Assembly: GCA_016720395.1 (NCBI GenBank)
Contig: JADKKR010000004.1
Span: 186,001 to 250,000, forward strand
From: Geobacteraceae bacterium
Lineage (GTDB): Bacteria > Desulfobacterota > Desulfuromonadia > Geobacterales > Pseudopelobacteraceae
Reading direction: 5' to 3'
Length of the DNA stretch: 64,000 nucleotides
This document shows positions 8,801-17,763 of this stretch, in pieces. The notes below the pieces were generated by a model that worked only from the letters and a program-made list of their open reading frames with translations, made no database searches and was not told the DNA's origin. Made by a program: the position numbers and the translations under genes. How positions within the stretch are numbered: position 1 is the stretch's first letter; each line of letters starts with the position of its first letter.

Positions 8801-10537
8801 CTACCAGTTAAATACTTCGTCCAGCTCCTCGTCCTTCATCAGGAAGGTCTGGTTGTGGGGCGCGATCGGCTCGTTGTAGAAGAAGCGCGGCAGCCGGTCG
8901 TGATGCTTGGTGAAACCGGCCCGGGCATTAAAGTCGCGCTCTGCGGAAAGCACCTTTTTGCCCAGCGCCACGACATCGTCACCGGTCATGGTGATGCCAT
9001 GGAAGGAACCGAGCATATCCAGCAGTGCCTGGAAGGTCTCCGGTTGGTCCATGATGGCAAAGGCGATGAACAGACACATGCCGGTCGAGTCGATGGCCGC
9101 TGTGGCGATCTGCAGGTTGCGCGACAGCTCGATCTGCCCTTCGGTCTTGAGCGGGTCCACGTCCCCGCCCACCTTGAGGATGTTGGTGGCGATGGCATAA
9201 CCGGCCGTATGGTCGGCGCCCTGGGTGGTTGTAGCGTAGGTCACGCCGATTCCCTGGATAGCACGCGGATCGTAGGCCGGGAGGGCCTGGTCCTTGACCA
9301 CCGGAACGCGCTCGACACCGAAGACCTTGCCGGTGATGGCGGCGCCGCTGCCCAGCACGCGACCCAAAGGTGTGCCTTTGGCCACCTCTTCCATCAGACG
9401 GATGGCGGCGGCATCATCACCGAACTCTGCCAGACCGGCATCCATGGCAACGCCGATGGTAACACCCATCTCAATGGTGTCAACACCGATATTGTCATCG
9501 ATGTAATCCAATTTGGCAACGGTATCCAGATTGGAGATGCCGCAATGGCCGCCATGGGACCAGACCGTCTCATACTCGGGCTGCTTGGTGACGTAGTTGC
9601 CGTCCTTGTCATTGTAGATGCCGGAACACTGGATGACGCAGCCACGGTGGCAACCGTGGGTAGCCGAACCGCCGCGCGAAATTTCAAGGGCGGCCTGGGT
9701 CTCGCCGCTCAGTTTGGCAGAATCAGCAAACTGTCCGGATTTGAAGTTGTTGGTTGGATAACCTCCAGCCTCGTTGAGAACATTGGTCAGGACGTTGGTG
9801 CCGTAGGCCGGCAGGCCTTCGCCGGTGACCGGGTGCTTGCGCAGCCCTTCGACAAACTTGCGGTTGGCATCGCGATAGGCGTCCGGGTCCTTGGGGGGCC
9901 GCATCTTCATGCCGGCATCATCAAGGATGATCGCCTTGACCCGCTTGGCGCCCATGACGGCACCCACGCCGCCGCGGCCGCAGTGGCGGGTCGGGCGCAG
10001 TTCCGGATCGGTACAGGCGATGGAAGCCGCCAGCAGCTTGCGCTCACCGGCCGACCCGATGGACATATAGGCCGCCTTGTCACCGTACTCCTGGCGCAGT
10101 TTGGCCACCAGCGGGTAGTTGTCCATCAGCTTAAGGCTGTTGTCCACGATGACCTGAATGCCATCTTTGTTGATGACGATCTTGTAGAGGTCGTCACCCT
10201 CCGGCTTCCCTTCCAGAATCACGGCGGCGTAGCCGAGCCTCGCCAGCACCTGGGCAGCCTGGCCGCCGGCGTTGGACTCCTTGATAGTGCCGGTCAGCGG
10301 GCTCTTGCAGCCGACCGAAAGCCGGCCGGTCATGGAGCCGGTTGTGCCGCTGAGCATGCCGGGTGAGATAACCAGTTTGTTCTCGGCACCCAGCGGGTGG
10401 GCGAGTGGATGCACCTCGGCTGCGACCACCAGTGAGGTCATCGCCCTGCCGCCCAGTCCGGCATACTCGCCGAGGTCGCCGACTGTTACCTTCGGGCCGC
10501 CTGCGGCCCCCATGTCAATCCGTGCGATTTTGTCCAT
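8801..10537 (-). CDS. aor: Aldehyde:ferredoxin oxidoreductase, tungsten enzyme
   Basis: AOR oxidises aldehydes to carboxylic acids with low-potential electron acceptors, using a tungsten bis-pyranopterin and a [4Fe-4S] cluster. The 578-aa protein spans the normal family length. Visible marks are an N-terminal Gly-rich region with GGRAMTS, a conserved GGYPTNNF segment near residue 275, a cluster-binding CHRGCVIQC stretch near residue 295-305, and DSTGMC near the end supplying a further Cys. The start at 10537 is backed by AAGGAGAAC; an earlier codon would begin inside the leader RNA. Its riboswitch-type leader and adjacent MoaD/ThiF genes fit a cofactor-controlled operon. Downstream of the mycofactocin genes, it could remove the aldehyde made by alcohol oxidation. 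Confidence 0.95.
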   Translation of the reverse strand: MDKIARIDMGAAGGPKVTVGDLGEYAGLGGRAMTSLVVAAEVHPLAHPLGAENKLVISPGMLSGTTGSMTGRLSVGCKSPLTGTIKESNAGGQAAQVLARLGYAAVILEGKPEGDDLYKIVINKDGIQVIVDNSLKLMDNYPLVAKLRQEYGDKAAYMSIGSAGERKLLAASIACTDPELRPTRHCGRGGVGAVMGAKRVKAIILDDAGMKMRPPKDPDAYRDANRKFVEGLRKHPVTGEGLPAYGTNVLTNVLNEAGGYPTNNFKSGQFADSAKLSGETQAALEISRGGSATHGCHRGCVIQCSGIYNDKDGNYVTKQPEYETVWSHGGHCGISNLDTVAKLDYIDDNIGVDTIEMGVTIGVAMDAGLAEFGDDAAAIRLMEEVAKGTPLGRVLGSGAAITGKVFGVERVPVVKDQALPAYDPRAIQGIGVTYATTTQGADHTAGYAIATNILKVGGDVDPLKTEGQIELSRNLQIATAAIDSTGMCLFIAFAIMDQPETFQALLDMLGSFHGITMTGDDVVALGKKVLSAERDFNARAGFTKHHDRLPRFFYNEPIAPHNQTFLMKDEELDEVFNW

Positions 10538-10564
10538 ACGTGTTCTCCTTCCCCTTGTTCTGTG

Positions 10565-10680
10565 ACTGGCACAGTTGAAATTCTCCTTTTCAAAGGAAGG
10601 CTGCACCGTTTCCCGTACAACCCAATGGCCCGGTACCGTAGGGTAGTCCCTTTAGGCGGCCGAGCTCGGAGTAAAATGAG
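10565..10680 (-). promoter_or_regulatory. Moco/Tuco-type riboswitch, leader of the AOR genes
   Basis: Between the mftF stop and the AOR start, the transcribed strand carries the conserved blocks of the molybdenum/tungsten-cofactor RNA as I know it: CTCCGAG at the 5' side, then CGGGAAACGG, then a CCTTCCTTTGAAAAGGAGAA hairpin. The same blocks recur at 49438-49552 before another cofactor gene. No T-rich terminator follows, so control may be at translation: the AAAAGGAGAA hairpin arm resembles the true AAGGAGAAC ribosome site just downstream. The identification is from motif memory and needs a covariance-model search. Confidence 0.75.
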
Positions 10681-10685
10681 TGAGA

Positions 10686-12125
10686 CTAAACTGACTGCTC
10701 CATCTGCCGGAGCAGGACGACCCGATAGCTGGAAAAACATCTCCGCCTGAGGCAGCCCCAGAAGACACCGGCACCGTATGAAATATGCTCCAGCAGATAA
10801 ATCCCGCAGAAACGGAAGAACGAAAGCGGCGGTTTCCTGACCGCATGGTCGACCCCGGCTGCGCACAGCAGGGCCGCAACCGGCAGAGCCCAGGACCACA
10901 ATCCCGGCACGAGCAGGGCGATTAAGATCAACGGCAGGGCATAGTAACGCACCAGATGATAGCTCACATAGTATATCAGACTTCCAAGCGCACGCAGGCG
11001 ACCGCCAAGGACCGACAGCAGGCCGATGGGAAGCTGGCGGCGAAAGAAACGCAGCCTGCCGGCCAGAGCGTCGACCATCAGCAGAACAAACGCCGGCAGC
11101 AGCAGCCACGGCCCGCCAAAAGGAGCCGCGAGGCAGAGCAGCAGCACTATCGCCAGAACAGGCGGGATGACCATCTGCTTCCGGCGTGCGGGATGCAGCA
11201 CCTGCAGCATACCCTCGGAGGTTCCGTAATCGAAGCGCCGGGACATGAAGGAACGGATCGTGCTGCGATGTTCGTGCAGCACATTGCCTGCCGGAAGATA
11301 GGATATGGTCCAGCCCATGTCGCGCAAGCGCCAGGTCAGGTCAACGTCCTCACCGACATGCATCCCGTCCTTGAATCCACCGGCACTCCGGAACGCACTG
11401 CGCCGGACCAGCAGGTTGCAGCTGGGCAGATAAAAGGTGTCACTGCCGCTGCTCCCGACCCGCTCATGGGCACCGAGCGAAAGGCTGGACATGACCGACT
11501 CATATCGGTCAACGATCGAAGCCGAACACATGCCGTCCACCTGCCCTCCAATCGCAGCCATGGCTGGATTGTTGAAGGCGGGAATCAGTTCGTTGAGCCA
11601 CTCCTTCGAAGCAGAGCAGTCTGAATCGATGAAGGCCAGAATTTCTCCCCCGGCCCTGGCGGCACCGACATTGCGTGCAGCAGCAGGGCCCCTTCCGGTG
11701 CCTCCCGATGTCACCAGCAGCGCGCCGAACTGCCGGGCCACCTGCGCAGAGTCGTCGCTGCTGCCGTCATCCACCACGATCACCTGGAGCTTCTCCTGCG
11801 GATAGCTGAGACCGGCGATCGACGCCAGGCAGCGTTTCAGTTCGTCGGCCCGGTCCTTGACCGGGATCACGATACTGATATCCGGCAGCGCGGCAGGCGG
11901 CTGCTGTTTACCGGGAAGCCGCTCCGCGAAGCCTTTCGATGCCAGCTGTTCCATGACCCTGACTTCAGATCCGGAGGGTTCGATAATCGCCCCTCCTGCC
12001 CCCCGTCCGACCAGGTCCGCCAGGGAGCGGTTGAGGCGCAGTGCGCAGAGAGGAACCTTGGAAAGGAGGAAGATCCCCCCCGTGCGCTCCACCAGTTCCA
12101 CGTTCCGCGCCAGGCGATAGTTCAT
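10686..12125 (-). CDS. mftF: Mycofactocin-type glycosyltransferase MftF
   Basis: MftF adds beta-glucose units to the processed mycofactocin core. This 479-aa protein has an N-terminal PqqD-like segment (residues 1-75), a GT2 domain with ISIVIPVKDR, VVDDGSSDDS and the DxD-type FIDSDCSAS, an ED motif (GEDVDLTWR) near residue 265, and several C-terminal membrane helices. It ends with a SYGAGVFWGC segment typical of MftF. Its start overlaps the etfB stop by 4 nt (ATGA), tying it to the ETF genes. The AOR riboswitch begins directly after its stop codon. Confidence 0.9.
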   Translation of the reverse strand: MNYRLARNVELVERTGGIFLLSKVPLCALRLNRSLADLVGRGAGGAIIEPSGSEVRVMEQLASKGFAERLPGKQQPPAALPDISIVIPVKDRADELKRCLASIAGLSYPQEKLQVIVVDDGSSDDSAQVARQFGALLVTSGGTGRGPAAARNVGAARAGGEILAFIDSDCSASKEWLNELIPAFNNPAMAAIGGQVDGMCSASIVDRYESVMSSLSLGAHERVGSSGSDTFYLPSCNLLVRRSAFRSAGGFKDGMHVGEDVDLTWRLRDMGWTISYLPAGNVLHEHRSTIRSFMSRRFDYGTSEGMLQVLHPARRKQMVIPPVLAIVLLLCLAAPFGGPWLLLPAFVLLMVDALAGRLRFFRRQLPIGLLSVLGGRLRALGSLIYYVSYHLVRYYALPLILIALLVPGLWSWALPVAALLCAAGVDHAVRKPPLSFFRFCGIYLLEHISYGAGVFWGCLRRRCFSSYRVVLLRQMEQSV

Positions 12126-13003
12126 GACATCAGGCCCTCTTCACGGAAAATTCGCATGAGTCCTGCTGCCGTATCATCGATTGAAAGCGTATGCAGTTTC
12201 CCTTCACGGGCTTTGATACCACCGGAAAGCAGCGAAAGTATCCGCTCGAAGGCCGGAAGATTCGGATCAGGGGTCACCACACGGACAGGATCCGGTCGCT
12301 GAACTCCATAATCAGCCGCGTCAAGCAGGGCACCGCCGGCCCCTACCGTCCAGAAAGGCAGCCCCAGATGTGTAAGGTTCCACTTTTCAATCGGAGCATT
12401 CAACGATTGCGCAATCGACGTGACTGCCGGATAGCGGGGGGTACGCACCTCCTCGAAGAGGACCGTACTCGGGAACGGAGCCGTGACGGTCTGGCGCGCT
12501 CCGCGATCCGACTTGCGCTCTGCCTCGACCCACTCCTTTTTCGGGGTGAAAGATACGGCAGCCGAGATGCAGGGCATGCCGGCCGCAGCAGACGCCAGGG
12601 CAGGGACCGGATCATCCCCGCGATCCAGCATGCGGGTACCGGTGAAGACCAGATCCGGCAGGAGTATGCCGGTAATCCGGGCCAGAATCCGGGAGTCGGC
12701 CACGGCATCTCCTCCTTCAAGGCCATGATCCCAGAAACGAACGCCCCTGTCAGCACCCATGGAGAAGGCCAGGCGAAGCGTATCGTCAAGCCGTTCAGGG
12801 CCGATAGCAAGTACTGTCACCCGCGCGCCCAGGTTGTCCTTGAGGTGCAGTGCCTCTTCCAATGCCGCCAGATCGGCCGGATTCGGCACACGGCGCAAAC
12901 CACGGTCGCTGATGGCTGCTCCACGTGTAGTGACACGAGCCGGCGGCCGGGGATCGCTGGTCTCCCGGAGAAGGACGAGGATGTCGAGTTTATTGTCGAG
13001 CAT
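12122..13003 (-). CDS. etfB: Electron transfer flavoprotein beta subunit
   Basis: The 293-aa protein is an EtfB/FixA-type subunit. It has ETF-type N-terminal segments (DILVLLRET), the recognition-loop-like region PNPADLAALEEAL, and adenine-nucleotide-fold stretches such as VTVLAIGPERLDDTLR and AFSMGADRGVRF. EtfB with EtfA forms an FAD carrier that passes electrons from dehydrogenases to an ETF oxidoreductase. The ATG at 13003 has GGAG 6 nt upstream and is preferred over a TTG 12 nt earlier. Unusually, etfB is separated from etfA by the FixC and FixX genes. It is somewhat longer than typical EtfB (about 250-265 aa). Confidence 0.9.
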   Translation of the reverse strand: MLDNKLDILVLLRETSDPRPPARVTTRGAAISDRGLRRVPNPADLAALEEALHLKDNLGARVTVLAIGPERLDDTLRLAFSMGADRGVRFWDHGLEGGDAVADSRILARITGILLPDLVFTGTRMLDRGDDPVPALASAAAGMPCISAAVSFTPKKEWVEAERKSDRGARQTVTAPFPSTVLFEEVRTPRYPAVTSIAQSLNAPIEKWNLTHLGLPFWTVGAGGALLDAADYGVQRPDPVRVVTPDPNLPAFERILSLLSGGIKAREGKLHTLSIDDTAAGLMRIFREEGLMS

Positions 13004-13017
13004 GTAAAACTCCAAAC

Positions 13018-13077
13018 GTTGAGGGTTGAGTGTTGAAGGCTGAGAATTTCAACCCGCAACTCTCAACATTCAACAGC
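13018..13077. repeat. Imperfect inverted repeat between fixX and etfB
   Basis: On the plus strand, GTTGAGGGTTGAGTGTTGA is followed 11 nt later by an imperfect complement ending CAACTCTCAACATTCAAC. Iterations of TTGAG and CTCAA build an imperfect hairpin. It resembles a short interspersed palindrome and is not obviously a terminator, since the operon continues through it. Confidence 0.6.
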
Positions 13078-13082
13078 AGTAA

Positions 13083-13361
13083 TTACGTCATTCTGTAGGC
13101 GACCCCGAACCCTCCCCGGGGATAGCGCCAGCGGGTAAATGCGTTGCGGTGGCAGACGACATAGCAGGTACCGCATTCCAGGCAGCCGTCATGCACGAAG
13201 GTCATTTTCTGTTCATCCTCACTCCAGCTGTAGCAGCGGGCAGGACAGGAGTTCACACAGCCGCGGTTGTCGCAGCCGGTGCAGACATCATAGTCGAGAA
13301 CAATATGCGCTTCACGATCAATGGTGAAGCTGGTGTTGTCAAAAATCTCATCGATATTCAT
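13083..13361 (-). CDS. fixX: FixX-like ferredoxin
   Basis: A 92-aa ferredoxin-like protein with the cysteine groups CTGCDNRGCVNSCPARC and CLECGTCYVVC, as in FixX partners of ETF:quinone oxidoreductase. It would carry one or two [4Fe-4S] clusters and pass electrons between the FixC flavoprotein and the membrane pool or ferredoxin. The start overlaps the fixC stop by 4 nt (ATGA), implying tight translational coupling. Confidence 0.93.
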   Translation of the reverse strand: MNIDEIFDNTSFTIDREAHIVLDYDVCTGCDNRGCVNSCPARCYSWSEDEQKMTFVHDGCLECGTCYVVCHRNAFTRWRYPRGGFGVAYRMT

Positions 13362-14656
13362 AGTGATCTCCAGGCGCTGAACCCATCTGCCAGCAGCTTG
13401 CCAAGGCCGACCTTTTCTTTGGCCGATTTCAGGAACTGTCTGGTCACGCTCTGCTTGGGCGCACCTTCAATCTTGTAGATATTCTCCATAAAACTGCACA
13501 TCATCTCCGGGTACTCCTGGTAGATGCGGTTGTTATGAAGCATGTGCGGGGCGTTGCGGAAAAGCTTGAGGTCTTTGATGACAAAGCTCTCTTCAAGCAT
13601 TTTTTTATAGGAGCTCAGGCCGTACCGGCTGAAATCACCGGCCCGATGGGCGGCAATAACCGCTTCTCCGGCCACGACTCCGGAGTGGGATGCCAGGTTG
13701 ATGCCCTCCAGGTTCAGTCCGGTAGCGTTGCAGAAAGCTGCAGCATCTCCGGTCACAAGGATGCCGTCACCGACCAGCTCCGGTATCATGTCGTAGCCAC
13801 CCTCGGGTATCAGATGAGCCGAATATTCCTGAAGCCGTCCGCCGCAGACCATTTTCGCCATCTGGGGCTGTTCCAGAAACGCGTTCAACAGGTCATAGGG
13901 AGTCTTGCCGCTGGTACGCAGGCTTGCAAGATGGAAGACCAGGCCGACCGAGAGTGAATCATAATTGGTATAGAGGAAGCCGCCGCCGCGCACACCTTCC
14001 GTACAACCGACGAACTCGTTGGCAAAGCCCTGGTCCCGGACCAGGCCGAAGCGGTCATCGATCATCTCACGGGGCATATCGATCAAGGCCTTGACCCCTA
14101 CCGCCATCTGTGCCGGGTCAAAGGTCGCCTTTCGGAGGCCCGCTTTTTGTGCCGTAAAAGAAAGAACACCATCCGCAGCGACCACCACCGGCGCATGCAG
14201 CTGGCCGCTGCGGCCTACGATAGAAACACCGCTGATCCTGCCGTCTTTGCGCACCACGTCATCTACCGTGGCGCGGGTTATCAGGGTGGCCCCGGCAGCC
14301 ACAGCCTCATCAGCCAGCCAGCGATCGAAGCTTGGGCGGAAGATTGTATAGCCGTTATACGGCGGGCGGTCGTAATTCCCGGCCTCGATAGTCGTGCTGA
14401 AGCAGGACTCGCCGGTCATGAAGGTAACTCCCTTCTTGACAATATGCCGCTCCAGCGGGGCCCGCTCCCAGAAATCGGGGAAGATCTTCTCCAGAGAAGG
14501 CATCCGGTGCAGAACACCACCGAACATGTTCTTTTCTCCCGGGAATGAGCCGCGTTCGACCAAAGCCACATCCAGCCCGGCACGGGCCATGGTCAGCGCT
14601 GCCGAAGATCCGGCCGGGCCGGCGCCGACGACGATGGCCTGATAGGATTTGCTCAC
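13358..14656 (-). CDS. fixC: FixC-type FAD-dependent ETF dehydrogenase
   Basis: The 432-aa flavoprotein begins with the FAD-binding VVGAGPAGSSAALTMARAG motif and has a second FAD-contacting GDAAAFCNATGLNLEG segment near residue 295, as in FixC and ETF-quinone oxidoreductases. The FixA/B/C/X set can transfer electrons from ETF to quinone or bifurcate them. The start is GTG at 14656, overlapping the etfA stop (GTGA). Gene order here is etfA, fixC, fixX, etfB. Confidence 0.93.
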   Translation of the reverse strand: MSKSYQAIVVGAGPAGSSAALTMARAGLDVALVERGSFPGEKNMFGGVLHRMPSLEKIFPDFWERAPLERHIVKKGVTFMTGESCFSTTIEAGNYDRPPYNGYTIFRPSFDRWLADEAVAAGATLITRATVDDVVRKDGRISGVSIVGRSGQLHAPVVVAADGVLSFTAQKAGLRKATFDPAQMAVGVKALIDMPREMIDDRFGLVRDQGFANEFVGCTEGVRGGGFLYTNYDSLSVGLVFHLASLRTSGKTPYDLLNAFLEQPQMAKMVCGGRLQEYSAHLIPEGGYDMIPELVGDGILVTGDAAAFCNATGLNLEGINLASHSGVVAGEAVIAAHRAGDFSRYGLSSYKKMLEESFVIKDLKLFRNAPHMLHNNRIYQEYPEMMCSFMENIYKIEGAPKQSVTRQFLKSAKEKVGLGKLLADGFSAWRSL

Positions 14657-15657
14657 GGTGCACCTCCGATCCCGGCTTTGACACGGTCCAGAAGCTGCGG
14701 GAGCAACTCTTTGAGATCAGCCACGAAGCCTTCATCGGAATTGGGAAAGATCGGGGCCCTGGAGTCCGAATTGACCGACACGATCCGGCGGGAGTCCTTG
14801 ATTCCGCCCACATGGTGCATGGAGCCGGAAATACCCAGGGCAACATACAGCCGGGGGGTCACCGTGCGCCCGGTCTGGCCGACCATTCTCTCGAAACCGG
14901 TCCAGCCCAGGTCGTAAACCGGTCGGGTGACGCCACACGATACGTTAAGCAGTCTGCATAACTCTTTGAGCTGATCGAAGGTAACCGGGTCGCACCCCTT
15001 GCCGGCGCTGAAGATCACCTCCGCATCGGTCAGGTCGACCGTCTGGGGATCGGGAGGGATTCGCCCGATCACGGATACGGACGCTCCCGAGAGCGGCGCG
15101 GCAGGCCGCCAGACCGACACAGAGGGCGAACTGGGACGTACCGTGGCCATGAGCACCTGGCTCAGGGAGCGCAACGGGACCGTGGCCACCAGAGGGTGCC
15201 TGCAGTCCCAGAACCTGGTCTCCGCAACCCTGACGCCCAGCGCCCTGCGGGAGAGCCTCACCCCGTCAGCACTCTGCCTGACGGTAACCAGTTCTGTCAT
15301 GATTGCGGCATCAAGCTCCTGCGCCACGACAGGCGCCAGGGTCGAGCCCAGGTCATTATGAGGGAGGACAACAACCGTCGCCGGTTCATCAAGCGCCAGC
15401 CTGGCCAGGCCCTTACCCAGCAGGGCAGGAGTGTCGAGCAGGGCCTCGCCGTCTGCCAGGCACGTGATCGACGGGGTGCCGTAGGCGCCGAACGTTTTCA
15501 GGTGATCGCTGTCGGGCATGACGGCAACGGCAACCCCCCAGGGGGCGTCGAGCGTGCCGGACAGGCGGGCCGCGTAGGAAAGCAAGCCCTTGCCGGTCTC
15601 GTCGAGCTCACCACCGGGAAGATCGACAAAAACAAGGATTTTGCCGCTGTTGCCCAT
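14653..15657 (-). CDS. etfA: Electron transfer flavoprotein alpha subunit
   Basis: A 334-aa EtfA/FixB-type protein. Its C-terminal third has the FAD-binding domain: SAGKGCD, GWTGFERMVGQTGRTVTPRLY, GISGSMHHVGGIKDS and the closing FVADLKELLPQLL. The ATG shares one base with the stop codon of the upstream OYE-type gene. With the FixCX proteins it gives the mycofactocin operon its own electron outlet. Confidence 0.95.
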   Translation of the reverse strand: MGNSGKILVFVDLPGGELDETGKGLLSYAARLSGTLDAPWGVAVAVMPDSDHLKTFGAYGTPSITCLADGEALLDTPALLGKGLARLALDEPATVVVLPHNDLGSTLAPVVAQELDAAIMTELVTVRQSADGVRLSRRALGVRVAETRFWDCRHPLVATVPLRSLSQVLMATVRPSSPSVSVWRPAAPLSGASVSVIGRIPPDPQTVDLTDAEVIFSAGKGCDPVTFDQLKELCRLLNVSCGVTRPVYDLGWTGFERMVGQTGRTVTPRLYVALGISGSMHHVGGIKDSRRIVSVNSDSRAPIFPNSDEGFVADLKELLPQLLDRVKAGIGGAP

Positions 15658-17618
15658 CAGATCTCCCTCCCGATCTTGTGCCCTTCCCAGATGGCCATAT
15701 CAACCCGGCGAGGGGCAACACAGTCACCGATGCGGTAGAGCTCTGTGACCCTTCCCTTCAGGCTCATGTACAGATCGTCATCCACCTGCTGCCCCATGGC
15801 CAGCACGATGGAATCATAGGGTCCCCACTCGTACCAGACATTGGAATAGACATTGAATCCCTTGACGGTCTTGCCGCCGCGCTCGCCGCCGACCTCCATC
15901 ACGGCGATATCCGGTGTGAAGGTCACACCCTTCTGCAGGAGCCGCTGGCGTGATGAGTACAGGTCCTGGGTCGGTCCCAGCTCAGCGCAGATAAACAGGC
16001 TGGAGGTGATCATATCGACCTTCTTGCCCTGGTTGGCCAGGAATTCAGCCGTAGCGGTAGCGCGCTGATGGCCGTCATAATCGATCAGGCAGACGTTATC
16101 TCCCAGTTCGGCCTCGTTGTTGAGCACCTGCACCACATTGAAGATCGCCGGACCGTCGGCTCCGCCCACCGGATGCTTTTTGGGGACACTGCCGGTGGCC
16201 ACGATCACCACATCGGGCTTATCGGCCAGCAACTCATCACTGGTCGCTTCCACACCCAGCTTCACGGTCACACCGGTCTTGTCGATCTGGCTCTTCTCAT
16301 TACGGATGATGACACCGAACTCATCGCGGCCGGTCCCTTTCATGGCCGTAATCACCTGGCCCCCCAGGTTCTCGCCCCGATCGATCAGAGTGACACTGTG
16401 CCCTCTCTGGCCGGCCATCTTGGCGGCCCACATGCCTGCCGGTCCACCTCCGACGATGGTAACGCGCTTCTTGACACCGGCCTTCACCAGGGTACCTTCG
16501 CCCCACTCCTTCTCCCGGCCGACAGCCGGGTTCTGGACACAGCCGAGGGTCTTGTTCATCCCGATGCGGCCGATGCACCCCTGATTGCAGGCAATGCAGT
16601 AGCGTATATCGTCCATACGCCCTTCCAGGGCCTTCTTGGGCAGGAAGGGATCGCAGATCAGGGCACGGCACATACCGATCATGTCCGCCTGGCCACTGGC
16701 CAGAACCTTCTCGGCCATGACCGGGTCGTTGATGCGACCGGTGCAGAAGACCGGCAGCTTGATGCGTTCGCGCACGCCGGCAGCCAACGGAATCGTATAG
16801 CCCAGCGGTGTGTGCATGGAACCTTCCACCAGGTACAGGTTGTAAAAGGTGGCAATGGAGAGGTCCATGAAATCGATCAGGCCCGATGCCTCGAAGAGGC
16901 CGCAGATTTCCTGAACCTGGGCAAGATCCAGGCCACCCGGGATCATCTCGTCTGCGCACATCCGTATGCCGAGGGTAAAGTCCGTGCCGACCGCCTTGCG
17001 TACCGCCGAGATAAACTTGAGCGGTGCCCGCATGCGGTTCTCCAGGGAACCACCGAATTCATCGCTGCGATAATTGGTAAGAGGCGACAGAAACTGCCGG
17101 GCCAGGCTCGAATGGCCGAACTGAATCTCGATGCCGTCGAAGCCGCCTTCACGGACATGGATGGCGCTCCTCGCAAAGTAGCGGGCCACCTCCTCAATAT
17201 CCTCCGGCTCCATTGCCTTGGGCACCTCTCTGAACAGAATGTCCGGAACCGGCGACGGTGCCCAGACCGGCAGCCGGGAAATGCTTCCATCCCCCTGCTG
17301 GCCGTTGTGATTCAGCTGGGCGAATATTTTGGAATCATACTGGTGCACGTAGTCGGTGATCTTCTTGAAACCGGGGATCACCTCCGCATGATAAACGTCG
17401 ATCAGCTTCTCGTAGGCCATGTCGGTCGGGTGAACCGTCAACTCTTCGGTAATGATCAGCCCGGCGCCGCCTTTGGCCCGTTCCCCCCAGTAGTGCATCT
17501 GCCGGTCACTCGGCAGATTACCTACCGCCAGATTGGTCAGGTGAGGCTGAAAAGAGATGCGGTTTTTTACTTCGACCGTTCCAATTTTGAGCGGCGAGAA
17601 CAGATTCGGAAACATCAT
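15657..17618 (-). CDS. OYE/FadH-type flavin and Fe-S oxidoreductase in the mycofactocin operon
   Basis: The 653-aa protein has the 2,4-dienoyl-CoA reductase / 2-enoate reductase layout: an N-terminal FMN TIM barrel (FPNLFSPLKIGTVEVKNRI, then IQFGHSSLARQF), a [4Fe-4S] site CIACNQGCIGR...GCVQNP near residue 345-365, then FAD- and NAD-binding domains (VTIVGGGPAGMWAA near residue 390). A named subgroup, mycofactocin system FadH/OYE family oxidoreductase, is known from annotation practice to sit in anaerobe mycofactocin clusters, matching this context. The ATG at 17618 has AAGGAG 7 nt upstream. It lies where mftD would be expected but is a different enzyme family. Confidence 0.92.
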   Translation of the reverse strand: MMFPNLFSPLKIGTVEVKNRISFQPHLTNLAVGNLPSDRQMHYWGERAKGGAGLIITEELTVHPTDMAYEKLIDVYHAEVIPGFKKITDYVHQYDSKIFAQLNHNGQQGDGSISRLPVWAPSPVPDILFREVPKAMEPEDIEEVARYFARSAIHVREGGFDGIEIQFGHSSLARQFLSPLTNYRSDEFGGSLENRMRAPLKFISAVRKAVGTDFTLGIRMCADEMIPGGLDLAQVQEICGLFEASGLIDFMDLSIATFYNLYLVEGSMHTPLGYTIPLAAGVRERIKLPVFCTGRINDPVMAEKVLASGQADMIGMCRALICDPFLPKKALEGRMDDIRYCIACNQGCIGRIGMNKTLGCVQNPAVGREKEWGEGTLVKAGVKKRVTIVGGGPAGMWAAKMAGQRGHSVTLIDRGENLGGQVITAMKGTGRDEFGVIIRNEKSQIDKTGVTVKLGVEATSDELLADKPDVVIVATGSVPKKHPVGGADGPAIFNVVQVLNNEAELGDNVCLIDYDGHQRATATAEFLANQGKKVDMITSSLFICAELGPTQDLYSSRQRLLQKGVTFTPDIAVMEVGGERGGKTVKGFNVYSNVWYEWGPYDSIVLAMGQQVDDDLYMSLKGRVTELYRIGDCVAPRRVDMAIWEGHKIGREI

Positions 17619-17659
17619 GGGGTTGCTCCTTAAACCGGACATGCCGGACCAAAATATTG

Positions 17660-17747
17660 TGTTTCACGCAACGCCGTTACGACGCAACGAAAGGCTTTAC
17701 TACAAACTTATAATCTTGATTTTAAAAAGCTGCGTCGTCGCGTGATG
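17660..17747. repeat. Stem-loop in the mftC-OYE gap
   Basis: TTTCACGCAACGCCGTTACGACGCAACG near 17660-17687 is an imperfect complement of CTGCGTCGTCGCGTGA near 17730-17747, with an A/T-rich loop between. It lies inside the mycofactocin transcript. Read leftward it could fold as a large hairpin modulating expression of the distal genes. Confidence 0.5.
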
Positions 17748-17763
17748 CATGTTTTCCTGAATT

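Noticed and set aside
8780..10366. Long plus-strand open frame opposite AOR
   Set aside because: Codon-shadow of a GC-rich gene: it has no ribosome site or domain pattern, while the minus strand encodes a complete AOR.
15657..17618. OYE-type gene as mftD
   Set aside because: MftD is an FMN alpha-hydroxy-acid-oxidase-like protein; this gene has the FadH/OYE three-domain layout with an Fe-S site.
16068..17633. 521-codon plus-strand frame opposite the OYE gene
   Set aside because: Composition is that of an antisense shadow (many His, Gln, Asp, Gly) and the opposite strand has clear FMN and FAD motifs.
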